In this document: positions 11,291 to 24,227 of the stretch, one piece after another
Layout of the letters: every line of letters starts with the position of its first letter
Numbering within the stretch: the first letter of the stretch is position 1
Origin: Diprion similis
Taxonomy: Eukaryota > Arthropoda > Insecta > Hymenoptera > Diprionidae
Direction of reading: 5' to 3'
DNA length: 64,000 bases
Assembly: GCF_021155765.1 (NCBI RefSeq)
Contig: NC_060110.1
Span: 806,001 to 870,000 of the forward strand
Notes under the pieces: model-generated
Database searches by the model: none
Told to the model about the DNA's origin: nothing
What the model saw: the letters and a program-made list of their open reading frames with translations, nothing else
Translations under genes and position numbers: made by a program

Positions 11291-14200
11291 ATGTCTGCAG
11301 CTTCATACAATCCTCGGGATATGCCTGGTAGGCAAGAAATAATAGAGCTGGCAAGACTCTTGCGACAGAATGGTGACAAAGTCTTGAGTGCAACAAGCAA
11401 ATTGTCCTTGTCAACCTCGCTTTTGAGCAATTTAAACGAAGCGTTTACTTTAATTGTTGAGGAGAATGAAGACTTGGAATCCTCCTTTCAAGTATGCAAT
11501 AGCTCAAAGATTGATATATTCAGAGACCTCAAGTTTCTCCATGATTTTGTTCAGAAAACAATCAGCTTGAAAATTACCCACAGACTCAGTGATCGCAAAA
11601 CAAATGTCGATATAACAAAATTTAGACACTTGAAATACCTTGAACTACAAAAAGTTTGCATTGAATCTGTCCGAGGATTACAAGGGGTCAGAGGTCAGTT
11701 AGAAAACGTTGTATGTGCCGGTGGCAGAGGAGTTGGTTCGGTCGGAAGACTGCTAGGTATGTTTGAAAAAATTAATCTTTTGTACACCTCTTACTGGCAG
11801 TTGTAACTAAGAAACCAAAATCAATTGAATATTACTTATGCATTTTTTGTGTCTTCCTATATAGCTGCCTGTGGCGGAGATGCAAGTGCAGATTTCATAT
11901 GGGGATCCTTAAAATCTCTGACATTACCTTACAATGCATTGGCCAGAATAGACAAGTCTCTGGAGCTAGCGCCATGGTTACAAACATTGAACTTAAGCCA
12001 TAATTTAATAACATCGGCAAAGGAAATAGAATGTTTACCAAATTTGAGAAACATCAACTTGGGATATAATAAATTAGAATCAGTACCAGAATTTAGTAAG
12101 CCTGTGTTTCACAGCTTGCAAGTCCTCGTGTTGAAAAATAACTACATAGAGAATATTAGCGGTGAGCAAGCAATTTGGAGAAACCTCAGATTTTATGGGG
12201 AAATATTTACTCTGCTGATATTCATATGAGTAATTTATTGATCACATTTCTTTAGGACTCAAGGGATTGGAATCTCTCTCCGAGCTTGATTTGTCGTATA
12301 ACTGCTTGACGGATCACTCGGTATTGTGGCCCTTAGAAAATATGTCGGTACTTTTGTGGGTTTCTTTGGAAGGAAATCCTCTTGCTTTTCATCCAAGACA
12401 CAGAATATTTTCTATCAAACATTTGCATCCAAGCGTGGCAGATAGTAAGGTATGATATAAGATTTTTCATTATTATTTGTCATGTTTGAACCCTTTGATC
12501 TAGAACACAGTTTAACATGTACTTTATAACGCCTGTCTGCTCAATCCTTTGTTGAACTAATTATACTTTGAATATTCTTTGTCTCCACATGTTTCAACTT
12601 CCCTAATATTTGGATGCACAAAATTATATTAAATGCTAATTGGTATAATAAAGGTACCAACATTAATGTTCTTAGAATGCAAAATATTAATCGAATGCAG
12701 AAAATGATTGGAAAACACTTCTCTGAAGATTTCATTTTTTCCAATATCAAAAATAGTATGCGTTTCGGGAACCGGTTGACTGGTATTGTATCATGTATGT
12801 AGAAAAAAAAACTGTGCCAATCCTGGTATTGTATCATAAGTGTACAAACTTGAATAACTTTCTCAAATTTTAATCTATTTGGACGAAAATTTATGTATAA
12901 CTGTTTTTGGTATACTCTATTCAACTACTCAATCAGATTTATTAAAATCAACTCCTAATAATATTTTTTAATTTTTAGGAATGATAGATAAAAAAATAAT
13001 TACTGCGATAAAATTAAATGCACAAAAAACCATCAGTACAAAATATTTGAATACGATAGAGGAGAAATTGAAATTTCGAAGGTATTGAATAAATTTAAGA
13101 TTTCACCCCTGTCCCCAATTTTTGGAGAGTAGTAGACAAAATTAGAGTATCTGCTGCAATTGCTCCGATTGAAAAATTTAAAAACGTTTTCTGATGAAAT
13201 GGGAAAATTTAAAAATCGTATTAAAAACTCTCAAAAACGATTGAGTGACTCGAAACATCCCTATATTTCAAGTATTATGTGATTCGCTTCATTTTTTCAC
13301 TTTGCTAGTGTGAGCATGAGTAGTGAAAAATGGCGTGCCAGTCAACCGGTTAATTTGTAAACAATGCACACAATTTTCATCATGTCAATGTCTGGATATG
13401 AATTTAAAATTTACACTATAAAAGTATGACAGTAATTTTTTATTTTTGTTCTAGTTTATACTGGATCAAGTACCACTCTCCAAAGCTGAAAAGCAAGTTG
13501 TCACTGAAAATCGTTTGTACTCAATCAGACCTACACGCTCTGTATCTGGTGACGATTTAGCCTCATTAACGAATTCTATAAGATCCGATGTTACATCAAC
13601 TTCTTCCGAGACAATAATATTCAATGAATCTCTGACTCAGAGCCAACGTTTAGATGTAACGATAGACGAGCGTCCAAAATCTCGAAAAAAGAAGAACGTA
13701 AAAGAGGCTGTCATTACAGATATTGATCATAATAAGGAAGATGTCAAGTTGGATTCCAGTTTAATTTCCAACATAGGTAAAGGCATTTGCAAATTATATA
13801 AACATGTATTCATCCCTTTCTAAATTATGATAATAATCGTGTAACACTTTGCGAAACAGAAGCATCGACAGAGCACTTGGACATAAAAAAACAAGTCGAG
13901 GCACTGCGTGAAAAATATGGTGAAAATGATTGGCTGCATGAGCAGGCGGGAACATTTGTTCAAGACATCATGGGATTGGAACGTGCCTCTGGTCCCCTAC
14001 TGTCTTACAAGCAAGCTGAAAACTCTGCAAACACACCAGTCGATATACCAGCAAACGACTCACCTTCTAAAAAGTTGGATAATTCGAGCGTAATTTTAAA
14101 ACTCACCCCTGAGCCCTTGATAGAAGAAAAATTTAAGCAAACAGACGAAGATGACACTGACTCTATTGGTGCCGAAGATGAGAAATACAAAGAAACTTTT

Positions 14201-17200
14201 GACAGTAATGATTTACTTGTGAATGAAATTGTCGCTGTACCCACAGTTACGCATTCTCAACAGGAGCCTGCATATGAACGCGACGAAGGTGAGTCATTTT
14301 CTCATTCTACATATGCATGATCCGACATAAAATGCACTTGTGACACAAGCAGTGAGGTATTGAGGTAATAAAAGTACTCATACTTGATTTTGATTCAGAA
14401 CGAGTATTGATTAACTATCTGTATTGTTCTGTGTTTAGAGAAAGGCGATTTATATGTAGTGCAGAAAAAGAAGACCACAGATGAAACGGAACGGTTATTT
14501 TTGGTAGTCACACCTGAGTATGTTAATCATCCTATAAATTGGTCGAATTATCTTCAATCAATTGTTTATTTAACTTGATTAATTTCAACTCTTCTCGATA
14601 TTACAGTGATATAAAGGAAAGAGATGAAATGACTGGCAGGGTAAAATGTCGCTGGGCAACCAACATGGTTCTCTCTTGTGTAATGGGTAGAGGGGAAGTA
14701 ACAACTGTAGATATTATTTTTGACACATCTAAAAGAGATCGACAAAATAGGACTTATTTCATGGAACCTAATGATGCTAAGGTACAATTTACACATGTAC
14801 CGATAATGTTAAACATAAAGCAATCCTTTGTGTTGATATATATAATAATAATTGTGTATTTTGAATTATACTTGTAGCAATTGGTAGCTACTGTTGGTGA
14901 AATAATGAATGCACAACAAATAGCATTGAAAATTTTCAAATGCATGAAGTGCTCGACTCATTTCTCGCAGGATGTAGATCGCACAGCATTGGCTTCAGTT
15001 TTTATATCAGGTGAGTTCATGTGTAATTGATCATCTTCCGATTGCTCATGAAATCACTTTTCAAAACTCTAACTGTTAATGTATCAAATAGATTAATTTG
15101 ATGTTTTTAAAGTAGTAAAATGTGCTTAAACAACTCTGCTAAGTTATGATTTAAATCAGATTTGAAAGGACCAAAGTGCCCTACATGTGGAAGCAGTTTA
15201 GTCATTCAAGAGGATGAAATTCTGACTCCTGAAGTAGATAAGAGTGCTGCTGTTAAAGGAAAAGATTGCAATGAATTATCGCAGGAACACTCACTAGAAC
15301 CGCCAAGAGATATAGGGCTGCAACATTCAGAATCTCATTCGAGTATTGGTGAGTCTTTTATACATGAATTGATATGCTTTGATTTAAGGTAGACAGGTCT
15401 TTGTATATACAAAAATTTTATAACCAATTAACTTTGTCTCTAGCAGATTTGCACAAATTGCGAATTTAAATATCTTGCTTATTATAATTTGCATTTCTCA
15501 CAATCAGTATTGGTTTGCAATTTTTAAATATGGTGTGGTCAGATTTACATAGGCATTAGCTGAACTTTTTGTAACGTTATCTTTGGATTTTTATATACTC
15601 ATAGCAATACTATACAAAAAATAATCCACAGTTAAGTTGACATCTTTTACGAAGTTCATTCAGAATAAACTTTTCCTAAACTCTTATTTGCCTTCCTAAA
15701 CTGTTAGTGCTTTTAATTTGTAGTACATAATATAACTTACTAATCCCTGGTGCAGGTGCCATGGAAAGTGACATGCAAATTGTTCTCAGTTCTATGGTGT
15801 ACCCCGACTTCCACACCCAAGCCAAAGTCCAAGTGCAGTGTAAGCTCTACCTAATCATAATAATGAATATTAAATTTCACCCTCCTGCCCTTCACTTTTG
15901 GACTTTTCCATTTTAAACTTGTTCGTCTGTCGATGTTTTATACCTACAAACATGTGTATGAATAACATCACGAATGAAACGATGGCACGATTTTAAGATT
16001 TAGATATTTATGCCACGATACATTCAAACTACAGAAATTCCTAAAACCCGTTCCTATTGATTGAAGTTATATTTATTTTATACTGAAAATTGAATTATCC
16101 CTAAATAAATGGAATAAATGCACGTAAACTGCATTTATTTTATTTTTATCCTCTTGTTAATTTTTATATATCCACGCATTTGATTCATGTTTACACCAGA
16201 TAATATGATTATACGCTGCATTTTTTCCAAATACACATTAGGGGGCAAAGGGCAACTGATTCTTTGTTTTTCACTTGATATTTACTGCCAAGAAGACTAG
16301 CTTCTTTTCCATAATTTCTTGATACACAAATCTATTGCTACGAGGAAAGAGAAATTCTGTAAAAGTATTTCGTGTTGACGCTTCTCTGGGCAGAATCACC
16401 AATACTAGAGGTAGCATAAAAATTTGTTATACATTCCAAATATGGTTCGGGTAATTATTAACCACTTCTAATTATCAATAATACAGTTCTAAAGCAGAAT
16501 ATTATTGCAAGTATATGGATTTTTATGATTCATTTACTAGAGGATTGATAGTGGAAAGTAATGGCAAAATTTCAAATTACTAGAACCATAAATGTGAAAG
16601 CTAAATTTTCCATCAGATTGAAAAGTGTGGTGTTTGGAAAATTTTTAAGAAAGCCACCGTTGAAATATTTCATAATCTTACGCATTTGTAGACTTTTGTC
16701 ATCCAAATCATTCCTACCGCATATGTTATACTTTCCTTGGATCCTCGGATTTTTCCACATTTTCTTTCCTTCTTTGCTTTGTATGTAGTCAACTTATATC
16801 TGACATCTGCAAAAAATACGCATTTGTATCGGAATTATTTAGTATCTATGGGAAGCATACTTTTATAAAATCTGTTACTATTTCTACAATCTTCATAATA
16901 TCTTTTATCCATAAAGTCAAAACTGATCCAAAAAAATAGGGTATTTGTATATACATTAGGGTGTTTCAAAAAAAAAAATTTCTGATTTTCCAACGGGCCA
17001 CACCTGAAATAGTTAGTTTAGGTAAAAACAAAAATTCTCGCAAAAGATTGGCATTGTCGGTTGAGCGAAAGATCGGGCGCATTTGATTTTTAATGTTTTT
17101 TCCCTTTTTTATCGAATTTATGATAGATAACAAAAACCATTTTTTTACTCGGATTTCAATTTTTTATTCAATATTTACACATTTCCCATTACAATATAAT

Positions 17201-20200
17201 TAGGAAGTAATTAGGTTCAATTATTAATGATATTAAGAGTTAATTGCCTAATATTTCGTAAAATGTTTTAATTAAATAATAATAATTAGAAAATTCGTTA
17301 GACGTCCCTATTAAATATCAACTTAAGATTTAAAATTCCGGGAGCATCTCGTTCAAGACATAAACTGATCCACCGGCCGCTCTAAGCACAAAAAAATTTT
17401 TACTAACAATTATCCATCAAAAATTTGATAAAAAGGAAAAAAAAAATGCATAATCAAATGCGCCCGATCTTCCACTCAACCGACAATGCCTATCTTTCGC
17501 TAGAATTTTTGTTTCTACCTAAACTAACTATTTCAGGTGTGGCCCGTTGAAAGATCGAATTTTTTTTTTTTTTTCAAACGCCCCAATATACATATTAAAC
17601 AGAAAATTGATTTTTTTAATATTGCAACTCTTCCTTACTACCATTAAATATAATATGATTAATTGATATATTAAACTGATAATTACAGTTTAAATATTCA
17701 AATAGACCACAATTAAAATTGAGTTTCGTTAATTTTAATGCTCAGGTTTATTTTTGTACAATATTATTTAACAATTAGTTTGTCAAACACTGTTCACATC
17801 AATCAATGTCAGAAAATTATTTGGTCTAAATGTAATAACAGTAATTTAATTTCAGTAGTTAACCACTTTTTTGGTGTATTGTTAACATTGGTTCAAAGCA
17901 TGGATTCCTAAGATATTAACAAAATGCTCTATGTAGTCAATTCTATTCAAACAGAAACTTTCTCTGCTCTGTGTTTACCCTATTCTGTGCTATAATTTGC
18001 ATGCTTATGTAATCCGTATAATTTTATTGCTAAATTCACAACAGCGTTCAAATAATGCTTACTGTGTAGAATAACATTATAATCTGTCTGTCAAGTGATT
18101 GACGTTACAGAAATTTTTTACATTACAGGTTGACTTTTATACAGGGTAAGGAAGGCATATGGAAGCCTTTATAAATCTTGCAGGTGCGGTAAAAAAAAAA
18201 TTACCAAAACTAAACCTTAGGTAATTTTTAACAAGGTATTCAGTGGTGACTTTTGATCTGACCTTGAACCTCATCTTCAAGGCCATTTTGAAATCAAATT
18301 TAATTTCTTAAATGGAACAAATGGTCAAAGTGACTTCTACGGGTCAAATAAAGGTCAAAAGTATGCTTGGCCCACAATAACGTGGATAATTTTGAGCATC
18401 CGCACATCATGCAAAATGTTTCACACAAAAGTCGCCAGGTTTGGTCAAAACGATCAGATTAGCTGTTGAAAGTTCATCTTGAAGTCATACTTCAAGGTTT
18501 ATGACCAGCATCCTTCTATAAATGTAACGCAGCAACAATGACATAAACGTAAAAGGATTCTGTTCCCTTTGAGGTGTTTTTTGGAGTGAGTTTTCCTTGG
18601 CTCTCACTTTTGGCTGTTTTTGTAGAGCGTCGCAATAGATGAATCAATTCACAATAGATGCTCGAATTATTCTCCATAAACTTTTTGACAATAACCAATC
18701 CCATTGTAAAACGTACGCAAAAGCAAGAGGCAAGGGGAACTCACTTCAAAAAATACCTCAAGGGGAACAGAATCTTTCGACGTCCATGTCGTTGTTGCTG
18801 TGTTGTGCCAAAAGAATAATGCTGGCCATGGAAATCAAAACTTTTATTAAAAAATAGTGAGCCTTGAAATTTGACTTCAAGATCAACTTTCAAAAACTAA
18901 TCAGATCGTCCTGACCAACCCTGACAACTTTTTTGGGAACATTTTTGCGTGATATGTGGATTTTCAAAATTAACAGCTTTATTGTTACAAAGCTTACTTT
19001 TGACTTGTATTTGACCTGTAGAAGTCACGTTGACTCTAGACCTTAACACATATTTGCTCGAAAAATTTCACGCTCTTTCCGATTCTGAAATTGATCTCAA
19101 AATGATCTTGAAGATGAGGTTTAAGGTCAAATCAAAGGTCACCATTGAATCTCTTGTTGAAAATTATCTAAGATTTAACCTTGGTAATTTTTTTTTTTAC
19201 CAAACCCTGCGATTATTTTAGGGGTTTCCATACTTTTTCCTCACCCTGTATTACAGATGGACAATTGTATTGAACACCTTGAAGTAATAGTATTTTTATT
19301 ATTCTTGATATTTAGTTACATATATTATGCAATACTGTTCTACCCTAGCTATAAACAGAATTTTTTCTGTAAGGCATAAGAGCAGATGAGATTTTTTCAT
19401 AAAAATTACACAGAATAATTAGAATTTTGTGGGGGATGTAAAAAATTGTGTTACATTTACTATTGACCTGTGAATGTCGATAATTATTGCGTAATAGAAA
19501 ATATAAGCAGTTTATTTTTCTCAACACAGGTTCAGCAACTAGTTTAGATGACTCAAGAGAATCGACCCCGTCAGTTGGAACAGTGACAAAGAAATATGAA
19601 AGTGATATTGAAATCTTGAGCAATCCGAGTCAGAGTAGTATTGAAGTATTGGAAGAAAACTCAATGTGAGTATCGAGGAGTTAGTACTGAGATTTATATC
19701 CACAGTAAATTATTTTCAATAATTTTTTGAATTACATCCTGTGCTATCCCACATTGTACATCAAACGTGAGATGTAACTTTTATTAGTTACAGCCTTAAA
19801 GTATTCTTATTTTATCTGGCACCTTCAAAACTTGAATAAGAAAATATGAACCTGATATTTCAAATTTACCTTAGATCAACCTCAACGCCGAGTAGGAAAA
19901 GGTCGTCAGAAGAAAGGCGAATTGCAGTAGTTCCTTCTTTGTTAACAATCCCAGATGTGAATCTTCTACCCGCAGGCTTGACAGAAAGCAGTTCTTCTGG
20001 TCAGTACTATTCGAATATCGTTGAATGGATTAATTAAAAAATTGGAATATTGCATTTTGATGGATTAATTAATAATCTACCCTCTGATGTCCTCATGCCT
20101 CCTAATAGGTTCCTTAACCGATAGTGTGTGCACTACATATGAGAATAAACGGCTAAAGCCTGCAGAGTCTAACACTAAATTGATTATAAACCCATTGAAT

Positions 20201-22005
20201 GGAAATGGAACAGATATGATGGTTGACGAAAAAGATGCAACTCCCCAACCTGTTACCAATCTGAGTTCTATTCTTGGGGGTAAATAAACTTGAATACGAA
20301 TTACTAAGAGTATGTGCAAAGTAGTGTATCCCAATGTGTTCGATAAAACCAGTTAACACTGTAGTGTCATAAATAAATAATGAAACTATGTTAAAAATGC
20401 AAAAGCGGTTCAATGAAAACTATTGAACTTGGTAAATATGATTATGGGTGTTATTTTATTTTGAATTCAGGACTGTTATCCAGTATGAAAATTGGACCAA
20501 GTAAATTATCATCACCCATGTCTGAGACGGATTCAGCATTTGTCGGCAGTAGTATCCAGTACTCATATACAGATTACAGCAGCATTGATCACAGAGTAAA
20601 GCTTCACATTATTCTGCACGTTTTCGAACACCCAAAAGAAGACCTCGTTCTTCTTCTTAAAGTGAGTAATGAAGTCGTTCATAAATTCGTAAAGTTATTG
20701 AATTTATAGACATTTTTCACTAATTTTTTTTGCTTTCATCTGCAGGCAGATATATTGACAAAAGATATGGCTAGAACGATTCCAGGATGTCTTATTTTAT
20801 CTACTTCTAAAGTTTACCTCTTGAAGATTATTGGACCTGAAGGGTAAGTTTAACCACGGCTTTGTATCTCATGGCAAATTTGACGCGTGGAAAACGGCAT
20901 TTTGCTAGAAAATAAAAAGACGTAAACAATAATCAACACTCTAAATCTGTTACGTTTTATTCTATTTAGTGAGTGTAAATCTAAATGTATTTTTTGTCAT
21001 CACCAACAGAGAAGATCCTCAGAAATGGCTACAAAAAGAATGTAGCTGGACGATGGATAGACTTCGGACATTTGCTCCATTACCTTATAAACAGGGAATT
21101 CTAGTTGATTTTTATCAACCTGGTACACTTGAAGAGGTATCGTCGAATACAACCCTAGTGTGTATTCTTCAAGATTTTCAAAGGACGTCAAACTTCCTAT
21201 CATATCTCACCGGTACCAAGTCTTTTATTGAACTCCTTAAATGCTAAGTAACATAAAGCCAATCGGCTTTTACAGTAATAACTTGTATTCAAAATATTTT
21301 TTAATTAAAACGAGCGCAAGAAACATCTAAGTAGAATTTTAAAGCTATTAGTCAATAATGACTTAGATAAATATCTTTGATTCACAGACTTATCATTGCC
21401 GGGTAGCTGTGAAGTCGAATACTCAGTTCCCGAACATTGCACTTCTCGATTACACGATCTCCTCAAATTTTCCAAGAGTCATCAGGATGGTGATGCAATT
21501 CGATTGCTTGCTTTATTTTCTCGCTGTACAATCAAACATGAAAATCAAACTACAATAATTAAAGTTGCTGGATTGCTAGTGACGATGTCCGCATTGTTGG
21601 TAATGGAGGACAATATGCAGTGGCTGATACCCCAAAGTTCGGAAAAACCTGTAATAAAAACTGAACAGGCAATGAGCAATCTCATTGAAGTGGTTAGTAC
21701 ATTACTTACACCAATAAAATTTTATTCGTTGGCATTCACATGTAATACTTTATGTTTCATTATTTTATAATACATGATAATCATGAGATTGTAACACTTC
21801 AAATTGCTAGGAACACAATGGCACTTCATTGACTCTGAGTTATTTGGATGAGGTAGCTGGTACAGAAGAAACGTGGACCATTGAGTTTGTATCCTCAGGC
21901 GCTGTTGAAACTGTTATAAATTCAATCCAGCCACCATGGGAGGATCTTTTTTCTGTTCCCTTGCAGGTTACCCATAGAACACCACAGAATACTCCAAAAA
22001 CGTGA
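11291..22005 (+). CDS. STK11IP: STK11IP orthologue (LKB1-interacting protein 1)
   Basis: The constitutive exons are 11291-11756, 11865-12161, 12256-12449, 13455-13776, 13860-14288, 14439-14517, 14607-14781, 14878-15010, 15160-15348, 19530-19665, 19875-19999, 20109-20279, 20471-20661, 20746-20843, 21010-21212, 21388-21692 and 21811-22005. All phases match and give about 1235 residues, near the vertebrate length of roughly 1090. The N-terminus (about 1-110) is LIP1-like. About six leucine-rich repeats follow (about 115-320), for example LQTLNLSHNLITSAKEI and LSELDLSYNCLTD. A PH-like fold lies at about 570-690, then paired CxxC motifs (FKCMKC, KCPTC) that could bind zinc. The last 280 residues (VKLHIILHVFEH to QPPWEDLFSV) form the conserved C-terminal region. 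In vertebrates the protein binds the kinase LKB1/STK11 and has been linked to lysosomes. The ATG at 11291 was chosen because the frame upstream of it has no other ATG. Confidence 0.9.
15756..15839 (+). other. STK11IP: Candidate cassette exon of STK11IP
   Basis: An 84-bp segment is flanked by tggtgcag and a GTAAGC donor. It reads GAMESDMQIVLSSMVYPDF onward with no stop and has phase 1 at both ends, so it can be included or skipped without changing frame between the exons ending at 15348 and starting at 19530. Inclusion adds 28 residues. I cannot tell whether it is conserved; it could be a chance open segment. Confidence 0.4.
16957..17585. mobile_element. hAT-like non-autonomous element (MITE) in STK11IP intron
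   Basis: A 629-bp element has long terminal inverted repeats of about 150 bp. Its outer ends are TAGGGTGTTT on the left and, reverse-complemented, TGGGGCGTTT on the right. The arms share blocks such as CACACCTGAAATAGTTAG and GGCATTGTCGGTTGAG. It is flanked by a perfect 8-bp duplication, ATATACAT (16949-16956 and 17586-17593). An 8-bp duplication together with a YARNG-type start is the hAT signature. The AT-rich interior has no transposase. It lies in the sense-strand intron between exons ending at 15348 and starting at 19530. Confidence 0.85.
18140..19250. mobile_element. Mariner-like foldback element in STK11IP intron
   Basis: A 1.1-kb near-palindrome begins TA-CAGGGTAAGGAA and ends with the complement of TA-CAGGGTGAGGAA. 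The TA dinucleotides at 18140-18141 and 19249-19250 fit a Tc1/mariner target duplication. The arms are roughly 475 bp each; for instance the GAGGTTCAAGGTCAGATC region near 18260 pairs with the region near 19120, and the block at 18530-18615 pairs with 18715-18800. Only about 100 bp is left as a loop. The open frames inside mirror each other and are by-products of the palindrome. No transposase is visible. Confidence 0.75.
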
Positions 22006-22564
22006 GAAGGTAGGAAATGAGATAGTAAATGAAACAATTTTATTTATTTATACAAAGTAAACAACGCCACTGTTATAGATTCATTTTGTTATTAAACGCT
22101 CAAAGGTTTCAATAATTTGGACGCGTTTCACGATATGGCCTAAAGTTCTCATCTTTTTGCGCATATATTGTGAATTTTTGGCACTTTTTGTTTGTTGCAG
22201 AATTATAATTTATTCATTGACACGTATCTCAATAATAGCAGCAAATGTAATATATGGGTAAAATGAGTCATGTGAGAAATTTTTCACTAATCGATATTGC
22301 TTATGAATTTTTTCGTGTGTTATCGCCAAAAAGTTATAACTGGACTTGTTTTATTTTGTCTTAGATCAATTGTTATCGATAATTGTATAATATATTAGAG
22401 AATTTATAACAGCAGATTACATGCACATAACTTTTATTTGTGTAAAATGACTATAATCCAGTCAATGCTAGTTTGGAAATTAGTTGTTGTATGATGTATT
22501 TTAATTTTACGACTATATTGAATATTCTGCGTAATTGCTTTCGTCAGCACTTATTTTTCTAAAA
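22006..22564. other. STK11IP 3' flank, no further gene seen
   Basis: AT-rich sequence follows the STK11IP stop codon. It should contain the 3' UTR and cleavage site. Nothing else is recognisable before the TTAA-flanked element. Confidence 0.5.
22091..22096 (+). terminator. Possible variant poly(A) signal of STK11IP
   Basis: ATTAAA, the commonest variant signal, lies about 86 bp after the STK11IP stop at 22003-22005. No AATAAA is closer before the TTAA-flanked element at 22565. Support is positional only. Confidence 0.2.
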
Positions 22565-24227
22565 TTAAGGGGGAAGGCCGAATAACAATCTAAAAATAAA
22601 AAACAAAATTTTATCAATATCTGTATACATGTTGAGCTATCATGCGTGACAGTTTTTTTTTTCTTTTTTTTTTTTTTTACATAATGGCGATGGATTAAAA
22701 AATGTCTTATTTTCAAGGCTCTTTTTTTATTGAAGCCGTTAGCATTTTGGAAATAATTGAATAGTAAAGAAAAAAAAAAACGGTCACGCATAACCATAGC
22801 TACATTTGTATAGATAATTACGAAAATTTGTTTTATATTCTAAGATAACCCTTCACCAAGCCTTCAAAGCCCTTCACCATTTCAATGCCACGTTGGAGAC
22901 AAATTTTTTTTATCAGTCCTTAAGTCAAGGCTCATATCTTTGTTAATTTTACATATTTTTGAAGAAAAATTTATGCAAAACAAGTTTAAAATACACTTAA
23001 GGAGGAGGGGGGGGGGGATCCATCGGCTAGAGTAGCTAGCATAACTATAGATTGCAGATGGCTGGTCAATTTTTTTTCTGAATGCTGTTTCATGTTCCAA
23101 AAAACATGCCTAAAGCTCACTGCGGGACAAAAATTATTTGACCCTGGCCGATTACGACTCGAAACAAGATATCAAAAATCTGAAATGGTCGATTGTACGG
23201 AACAGTAAACAGTGTCTGCAAATTTTAGCCAAAAATATTGAAAATTGTAGGAAGAGATACACTTTGAAAAATCCAAAGTTAGGATTTTGAAGGATTTTTC
23301 AATGCCACTACTATTCTTTCGTAAAGTATAGCCAATTTTATGTAAAAAAAATGTCCGATACTGTTTATAGGTATCACGGATAGTTTAGGCGGTATGAATT
23401 TTCAAAAATAAATTCTAGTCTAATGGCAATTGTAAACCTTTTTCCAATTGTGATCGGATTCTTCATCGTGCCGTTATGGGTATTCGTATTACACGATATG
23501 CCGAACGAAGAATCACAAAATTTTAGCGAGCGCGTCGTCTCATAAAATTTGCCAATATCAAGGCGAGAGCAGAATTTACGCAAACAATAGGGACCTACTT
23601 ACGGTGCGGGGAAATTAAAAAAATTTGATGTATTATAGAATGATTTTTCTATGTTCAATAAATATACATCCTTGAAACTTTTCAGGTGCTGAAAATTTAT
23701 CTTAGAAAATTCATATCTCCTAAACTATTCGTGATGGCTATAAACAGTATCAGACCTTTTTTACACAAAATTGGCTATACCTTATGAAAAAAAATAGTGG
23801 CATTGAAAAATCTTTAAAAATCGAAACTTTGGATTTTTCAAAGTGTGTTTCCTCCTACAATTTTCAATATTTTTGGCTGAAATTTGGTTTGCAGACACTG
23901 TTTACTGTTCCGAACAATCGACCGTTTCAGATTTTTGATGTCTTGTTTCAGGTCGTATGTACAAAATCGGCCAGGGTTAAATCATTTTTTTCTCGTCGTG
24001 AGTTTTACGCATATTTTTTGGGACATGAAACAGCATTCAGAAAAAAATTGCCAGCCATCTGCGATCTATAGTTCTGGTAGCTACTTTAATCGTGCCCCCC
24101 CCCCCCCCCACCACCTCCCTTAATAAAATACCAACAATTCGATCTCTTCATTAAATAGTTATCCCTGTGAAAAGTATTCTTAAAAATCAGTTATTTCTTC
24201 GGCCGTCACAGTGGCCTTCCCCCTTAA
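22565..24227. mobile_element. TTAA-flanked 1.66-kb foldback element
   Basis: The ends are TTAAGGGGGAAGGCC (22565-22579) and its exact complement at 24213-24227, so the element is bounded by TTAA on both sides, as with piggyBac-type target sites. Inside, long inverted arms at about 22990-23400 and 23690-24120 pair for some 400 bp, including a G-run/C-run pair near 23007 and 24097 and blocks such as CCAGGGT and CAGTAAACAGTG. A small separate inverted repeat with poly-T and poly-A arms is at 22640-22800. Short frames within are shadows of the palindrome, and no transposase is present. Family placement beyond the TTAA flank is uncertain. Confidence 0.7.

Noticed and set aside
18516-18857. Opposed short frames in the STK11IP intron
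   Set aside because: They mirror each other because they lie in the arms of the foldback element.
23784-24123. Open frames at 95 and 79 codons
   Set aside because: They lie in the right arm of the TTAA-flanked foldback, have matching complements in the left arm and show no transposase motif.
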